Of a DNA stretch of 7,922 bases, positions 5,036 through 7,922 are shown piece after piece. Positions within the stretch are counted from its first letter, which is position 1. The number at the start of each line of letters is the position of its first letter. Source of the DNA: Actinomycetes bacterium (lineage in GTDB: Bacteria; Actinomycetota; Actinomycetes; Mycobacteriales; Mycobacteriaceae); NCBI GenBank assembly GCA_023388385.1, contig JAEWGK010000125.1, positions 1 to 7,922 on the forward strand, in the 5' to 3' direction. The position numbers were made by a program, and so were the translations under genes. The notes under the pieces were generated by a model. The model saw only the letters and a program-made list of their open reading frames with translations, searched no databases and was not told the DNA's origin.

Positions 5036-6364
5036 CTACGGCTGGATCATCTTCCACAGCTCGGAGGCGCAGATGTAGATGAACATCGCGGAGATGACGG
5101 CCATCAGGGTGTTGACGAACCACCCGTTGCGCCACGCCTTCGGCGTGCGGTCGGTGTTGAGCAGGATGAGCAGCGTCAGGCCGAGGAACGGCATGAACAG
5201 CGCGCCGAGGACGCCGTAGGCGATGACCAGGGCGGTCGGCTTGCCCAGGAACAGCAGCAGCATCGGCGGGAACGTCAGCCAGATGAGGTACCAGCGGTAG
5301 TAGCGGCCGCCGATGCGGGTGTCCGGATGGTCCTTCGGCAGCTTGCGCAGGTGGCCGACGTAGTCGGCGAACATGAGGGACACGCCGTTCCACACCCCCA
5401 GGACGGAGGAGAACGCCGCCGCCCAGAAGCCGACGAGGAACACGACGGACATGGGCTCGCCGTAGCGGTCCGCCAGGACATCCGCGAGGTCGAGCAGCCC
5501 CTGGTCGCCCTTCGAGACGGCGATGTTCGCGCTGTAGAGCAGGTCGCCTCCGATGACGAGCATCGCCATGACGAAAACGCCGGTGACGACGTAGGCGACG
5601 GTGTTGTCCAGGCGCATGACGCCCATCCACTTCACGCCGTTCCAGCCCTTCTCGTGGACCCAGTAGCCGTAGGCGGCCAGCGTGATGGTGCCGCCGACGC
5701 CGCCGGCGAGCGACAGGACGTAGACGAAGGCGTTCTCCGGGAGCCTGGGCACGAGCCCGCCGAGGATCTCAGGAAGGTTGGACAGCGACAGCGTCGCGAT
5801 GCCGCAGACGGTGAGGAACATCAGGCCGACGAAGACGGCGATGACCCGCTCGAAGACCTTGTACCTGCCCAGCCACGTGAAGGCGAAGCCGAGCACGGCG
5901 GTGATGATCGCCCACATGGGCACCGACGTGCCGGGGAACAGCGCCACGAGCGGCAGCGCGGAGGCGCTCATCGCCGCGGCGCCGTAGACGAAGCCCCAGA
6001 TGACGATGTACGGCGCGAAGTACCAGGTCGTCCACCGGCCGAGCGATCGCCACCCGTGGAAGATGGTGTCGCCCGTGGCCAGGCAGTAGCGGCCGACGCC
6101 CTCGACCAGGACGATCTTCATGATCGTGCCGACGACGCACGCCCATAGCAGCGCGTAGCCGTACTTCTGGCCCGCGATGAGCGTGGCGACGAGGTCGCCC
6201 GAGCCCACGCCCGTCGCCGCGGCGACGAGTCCCGGGCCGATCACGTGCCACGTGCGCAGCGACTCCGGACGTGGGCCGTCGGCGGCTGCGGCGGCGCCGG
6301 CGGGGTCCGTTGCCGCGGAGGGTCCCTCCCCGGGCGCGGTGCGCGGTGTCGTGCGGTCGGTCAT
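5036..6364 (-). CDS. Nramp-superfamily transporter lacking canonical DPGN and MPH motifs
   Basis: This 442-residue membrane protein has about 11 predicted helices and an N-terminal Ala/Pro/Gly-rich tail of about 36 residues. The ATG at 6364-6362 is chosen because GAGGAGG (6376-6370) lies 5 bases upstream; the frame continues to a possible ATG at 6457 without support. Nramp character shows in the first-helix GPGLVAAATGVGSGDLVATL (about 43-62), the helix-6 equivalent GGTITLAAYGYWVHEKGW (about 224-241) and the helix-8 AAFSSVLG segment. Canonical MntH/Nramp proteins have DPGN in helix 1 and MPH in helix 6, whose Asp, Asn and Met bind Mn2+ or Fe2+. Here these positions read GSGD and LAAYG, so the usual ion site is missing. 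The protein belongs to a divergent Nramp-like branch; Mg2+ or another substrate is possible, as known for the Nramp-related magnesium transporters. It is divergent from trmL and convergent with the protease gene. Confidence 0.85.
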   Translation of the reverse strand: MTDRTTPRTAPGEGPSAATDPAGAAAAADGPRPESLRTWHVIGPGLVAAATGVGSGDLVATLIAGQKYGYALLWACVVGTIMKIVLVEGVGRYCLATGDTIFHGWRSLGRWTTWYFAPYIVIWGFVYGAAAMSASALPLVALFPGTSVPMWAIITAVLGFAFTWLGRYKVFERVIAVFVGLMFLTVCGIATLSLSNLPEILGGLVPRLPENAFVYVLSLAGGVGGTITLAAYGYWVHEKGWNGVKWMGVMRLDNTVAYVVTGVFVMAMLVIGGDLLYSANIAVSKGDQGLLDLADVLADRYGEPMSVVFLVGFWAAAFSSVLGVWNGVSLMFADYVGHLRKLPKDHPDTRIGGRYYRWYLIWLTFPPMLLLFLGKPTALVIAYGVLGALFMPFLGLTLLILLNTDRTPKAWRNGWFVNTLMAVISAMFIYICASELWKMIQP

Positions 6365-6391
6365 GACGGCCTCCTCGGGGTCGGCGGTCGG

Positions 6392-6397
6392 AGCATA
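6392..6397 (-). promoter_or_regulatory. Likely -10 box (TATGCT, minus strand) of the Nramp-like gene
   Basis: Reading leftward, TATGCT fits TAnnnT and lies 27 bases before the ATG, leaving room for a start near 6385 and for the GAGGAGG ribosome site at 6376-6370. No good -35 is seen. A short imperfect palindrome, GGGTTACCC (6412-6420), lies where a -35 would be, and might be a regulator site or chance. Confidence 0.4.
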
Positions 6398-6521
6398 GCG
6401 GCCGAGTAGCGGGGTTACCCGGTGTCGGGAAAGTACCGCCCGGCTGCCCGTTTCCACATTGTTTTCGAAGGATCGGCCGCCCCCGTTTGGTCGCGCCGGC
6501 GGATGGGCGGGGCCCGCGTCC

Positions 6522-6527
6522 TATCCT
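6522..6527 (+). promoter_or_regulatory. Candidate leaderless promoter -10 box (TATCCT) for trmL
   Basis: TATCCT is a good TAnnnT match placed six bases before the GTG at 6534, the same geometry as the box at 4310-4315. There is no Shine-Dalgarno sequence before the GTG (GATCGG only). This supports 6534 as both transcription and translation start. No clear -35 was found. Confidence 0.5.
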
Positions 6528-6533
6528 GATCGG

Positions 6534-7043
6534 GTGACGTCGCCCCCGACCCCCGCCGCCGATCCCTGCTGCCACGTGCTGTTCGACCAGCCGTGCATTC
6601 CCCCGAACACCGGCAACGCCATCCGCATGTGCGCAGGCACGGGCGCGGCTCTGCACCTGGCGAAGCCGCTGGGCTTCGATTTCTCGGACAGGCACGTGCG
6701 CCGCGCCGGGCTGGACTACCACGATCTCGCGGAGGTCCGCGTCCACGATTCGCGTGACGACGCACTCCGTGACCTCCTGGCCGCCGACCCCGGGGCGCGC
6801 GTGTGGGCGTTCACCGCCCATGCGGAGACCTGGTACACCGACGTGGCCTACCGCCGCGGTGACGTCCTGCTGTTCGGCACCGAGCCGACGGGCCTGGACG
6901 GGGCCGCGCTGTCGGACCCCAGGGTCACCGGACTGGTGCGCGTGCCGATGCTCCCGGGGCGCCGCAGCATGAACCTGTCCAACGCCGCGGCCGTCGCCGT
7001 CCACGAGCTGTGGCGGCAGCTGGGCTTCCCCGGCGGGGCGTAG
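6534..7043 (+). CDS. trmL: tRNA (cytidine(34)-2'-O)-methyltransferase TrmL (SPOUT family)
   Basis: This 169-residue SPOUT methyltransferase should transfer a methyl group from S-adenosylmethionine to the 2'-hydroxyl of the wobble nucleotide (position 34) of certain leucine tRNAs. The match to E. coli TrmL (YibK) as I recall it is close along the whole length: CIPPNTGNAIRMCAGTG (about 21-37), KPLGFDFSD..VRRAGLDYH (about 44-63), FGTEPTGL (about 114-121, SAM-knot loop), VRVPMLPGRRSMNLSNA (about 135-151) and ELWRQLGFPG at the end. It starts at GTG 6534, which places the conserved core about 13 residues from the N-terminus, slightly longer than the E. coli protein. The frame extends upstream to an ATG at 6459, but that part is Pro/Gly/Trp-rich, has no family counterpart and would cover the promoter box. 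It is transcribed alone, divergent from the Nramp-like gene, and ends 19 bases before a convergent gene. Confidence 0.95.
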   Translation: MTSPPTPAADPCCHVLFDQPCIPPNTGNAIRMCAGTGAALHLAKPLGFDFSDRHVRRAGLDYHDLAEVRVHDSRDDALRDLLAADPGARVWAFTAHAETWYTDVAYRRGDVLLFGTEPTGLDGAALSDPRVTGLVRVPMLPGRRSMNLSNAAAVAVHELWRQLGFPGGA

Positions 7044-7062
7044 GGGCCGGGTGCCGGGGCCG

Positions 7063-7922
7063 CTACTTCCTCAGCGTGCCGATGGCCTCCGCCACGGCCT
7101 TCAGCCCGTCGGTGACGCGCGGACCGGCGGAGACGCCGATGGCCTGCGGCGCCAGATAGGAGATGCGCCCGCCCTTCACCGCGGGCACGTCGGCGAGCGC
7201 CGGGTTGGACAGCAGGCCGGCGAAGTCCTCCTCGCCCCGGCCGCGGAAGTCCTCGACCAGGATGACGTCGGGGGCCAGCTCCGCGATCTTCTCCGGATCG
7301 GCGGCGACGGCGCCGTGGCCGCCGGCCTCCTCGGCGACGGGCACGCCGCCTGCCTCCCGGATGAGCCCGTTGACCAGCACCGACGGCGGCGTGACCAGCT
7401 GGCGGCCGCCGCGCGCCATGAGCGCCAGCACGCGGGGCGCCTCGCCTCCGTTCGCCTCGACGGCCTCGTCGACCTGGGCGCGGGCGTCCTTCATGCGGCG
7501 GACCAGGGCGGTCGCGGCGTCCTCGTCGCCCGTCAGCTTCCCGATGGTCTCGGCGTGGGCGAGCATGTCGTCGATGGTGCCCCACGAGTCGCCGGGGAAC
7601 ACCGCGACGGGCAGGCCCGCGTCGGCGAGCATCGCGCCGGCGTCCTTCTCCTGGCCGTGGCGGGAGGTGACGAGGACGAGGTCCGGGTTCATCGCCATCA
7701 CCTGCTCCGGATCGACCTCGGCGGAGCCGCCGATGACCTGCGGGCCCTCCGGGGTCTCCGGGCCGAAGTCGGTGATGGCCGCCAGCCGGTCCGCCGGCAC
7801 GATCTCCGCGGCGAGCGCCGCGGCGCCGGGGGAGAGGACCGCGATGCGGGATGGCTTCTCGTCGACGGTGACCTGCTCGCCCGCGACGTCGATGGTGCGC
7901 GGCCAGGCGGCCTCGGCGGGGG
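7063..7922 (-). CDS. Class III ABC substrate-binding protein (FecB/BtuF/HmuT-like), N-terminus beyond the window
   Basis: The minus-strand frame is open from the right edge to TAG at 7065-7063, giving at least 285 residues of the protein. Near the edge it reads WPRTIDVAGEQVTVDEKPSRIAV in pieces consistent with the first beta strand of Peripla_BP_2 domains. It continues with LSPGAAALAAEIVPADRLAAIT, then VIGG....VDPEQVMAMNPDLVLVTS, the standard pattern for iron-siderophore, haem or cobalamin binding proteins. The C-lobe has PEKIAELAPDVILVEDF, a loop with NPALADVPAVKGGRI, and GPRVTDGLKAVAEAI, which resembles the end of HmuT-like proteins. The signal peptide and lipobox expected for a lipoprotein would lie outside the window. 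A GTG at 7800 is only an internal codon, since the upstream sequence is clearly conserved protein. Substrate cannot be decided here. Its permease and ATPase partners are not in the window. Confidence 0.88.
   Translation of the reverse strand, partial: PAEAAWPRTIDVAGEQVTVDEKPSRIAVLSPGAAALAAEIVPADRLAAITDFGPETPEGPQVIGGSAEVDPEQVMAMNPDLVLVTSRHGQEKDAGAMLADAGLPVAVFPGDSWGTIDDMLAHAETIGKLTGDEDAATALVRRMKDARAQVDEAVEANGGEAPRVLALMARGGRQLVTPPSVLVNGLIREAGGVPVAEEAGGHGAVAADPEKIAELAPDVILVEDFRGRGEEDFAGLLSNPALADVPAVKGGRISYLAPQAIGVSAGPRVTDGLKAVAEAIGTLRK

Noticed and set aside
5327..6148. Plus-strand open frame of 273 codons opposite the Nramp-like gene
   Set aside because: The translation is an Asp/Glu/His/Arg-rich pattern typical of an antisense shadow of a membrane protein gene.
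6459..6533. In-frame ATG at 6459 as trmL start
   Set aside because: The extra 25 residues have no family counterpart, and the region holds the -10 box six bases before GTG 6534.
7044..7062. CCGG-GTG-CCGG hairpin between trmL and the convergent gene as a bidirectional terminator
   Set aside because: The stem is 4 bp, there is no T-tract on either strand, and it is too weak to call.
1..7922. CRISPR arrays, insertion sequences, tRNA genes, riboswitches, att sites
   Set aside because: No regularly spaced repeats, transposase motifs, terminal inverted repeats, cloverleaf-like segments or long structured leaders were seen on reading through.

Overview
The window is 7.9 kb of very GC-rich, densely packed bacterial DNA. 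Codon third positions are overwhelmingly G or C. The start-site style mixes strong Shine-Dalgarno sites with apparent leaderless genes (TAnnnT box six bases before ATG or GTG). Together with the protein families this points to an Actinomycetota chromosome, plausibly Corynebacterium or a relative. No gene here fixes the genus, so that part is inference.

Layout from left to right. (1) Positions 1-234 hold the C-terminal end of a membrane transporter, most like an NCS1 nucleobase permease. (2) Positions 235-439 are a non-coding gap with two short inverted repeats and a possible promoter. (3) Positions 440-5026 hold five co-directional genes on the plus strand. Four form a complete TroABCD/MntABCD-type metal importer: a lipoprotein binding protein, an ATPase and two ABC-3 permeases. 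A CPBP (CAAX-type) intramembrane protease follows. The last three genes of the run are joined by 4- or 11-base overlaps. (4) Positions 5036-6364, minus strand, encode an Nramp-superfamily transporter that lacks the usual DPGN and MPH metal-binding motifs. (5) Positions 6365-6533 are a divergent promoter region. (6) Positions 6534-7043, plus strand, encode the tRNA wobble 2'-O-methyltransferase TrmL. (7) Positions 7063-7922, minus strand, hold most of a class III (FecB/BtuF/HmuT-like) substrate-binding protein whose N-terminus lies beyond the right edge.

How the genes may work together: the ABC operon should bring Zn2+ and/or Mn2+ across the membrane. The neighbouring Nramp-like carrier and the iron/haem/cobalamin-type binding protein make this a metal-acquisition neighbourhood. 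TrmL is a housekeeping gene between them. The protease is translationally coupled to the importer but may also have its own leaderless promoter.

I found no mobile elements, tRNA or rRNA genes, CRISPR arrays or defence system. I see no clearly new system. The most interesting points are the altered Nramp active site, the protease tied to the metal operon, the candidate operators upstream of the operon, and a cysteine-bracketed insertion in the metal-binding lipoprotein.
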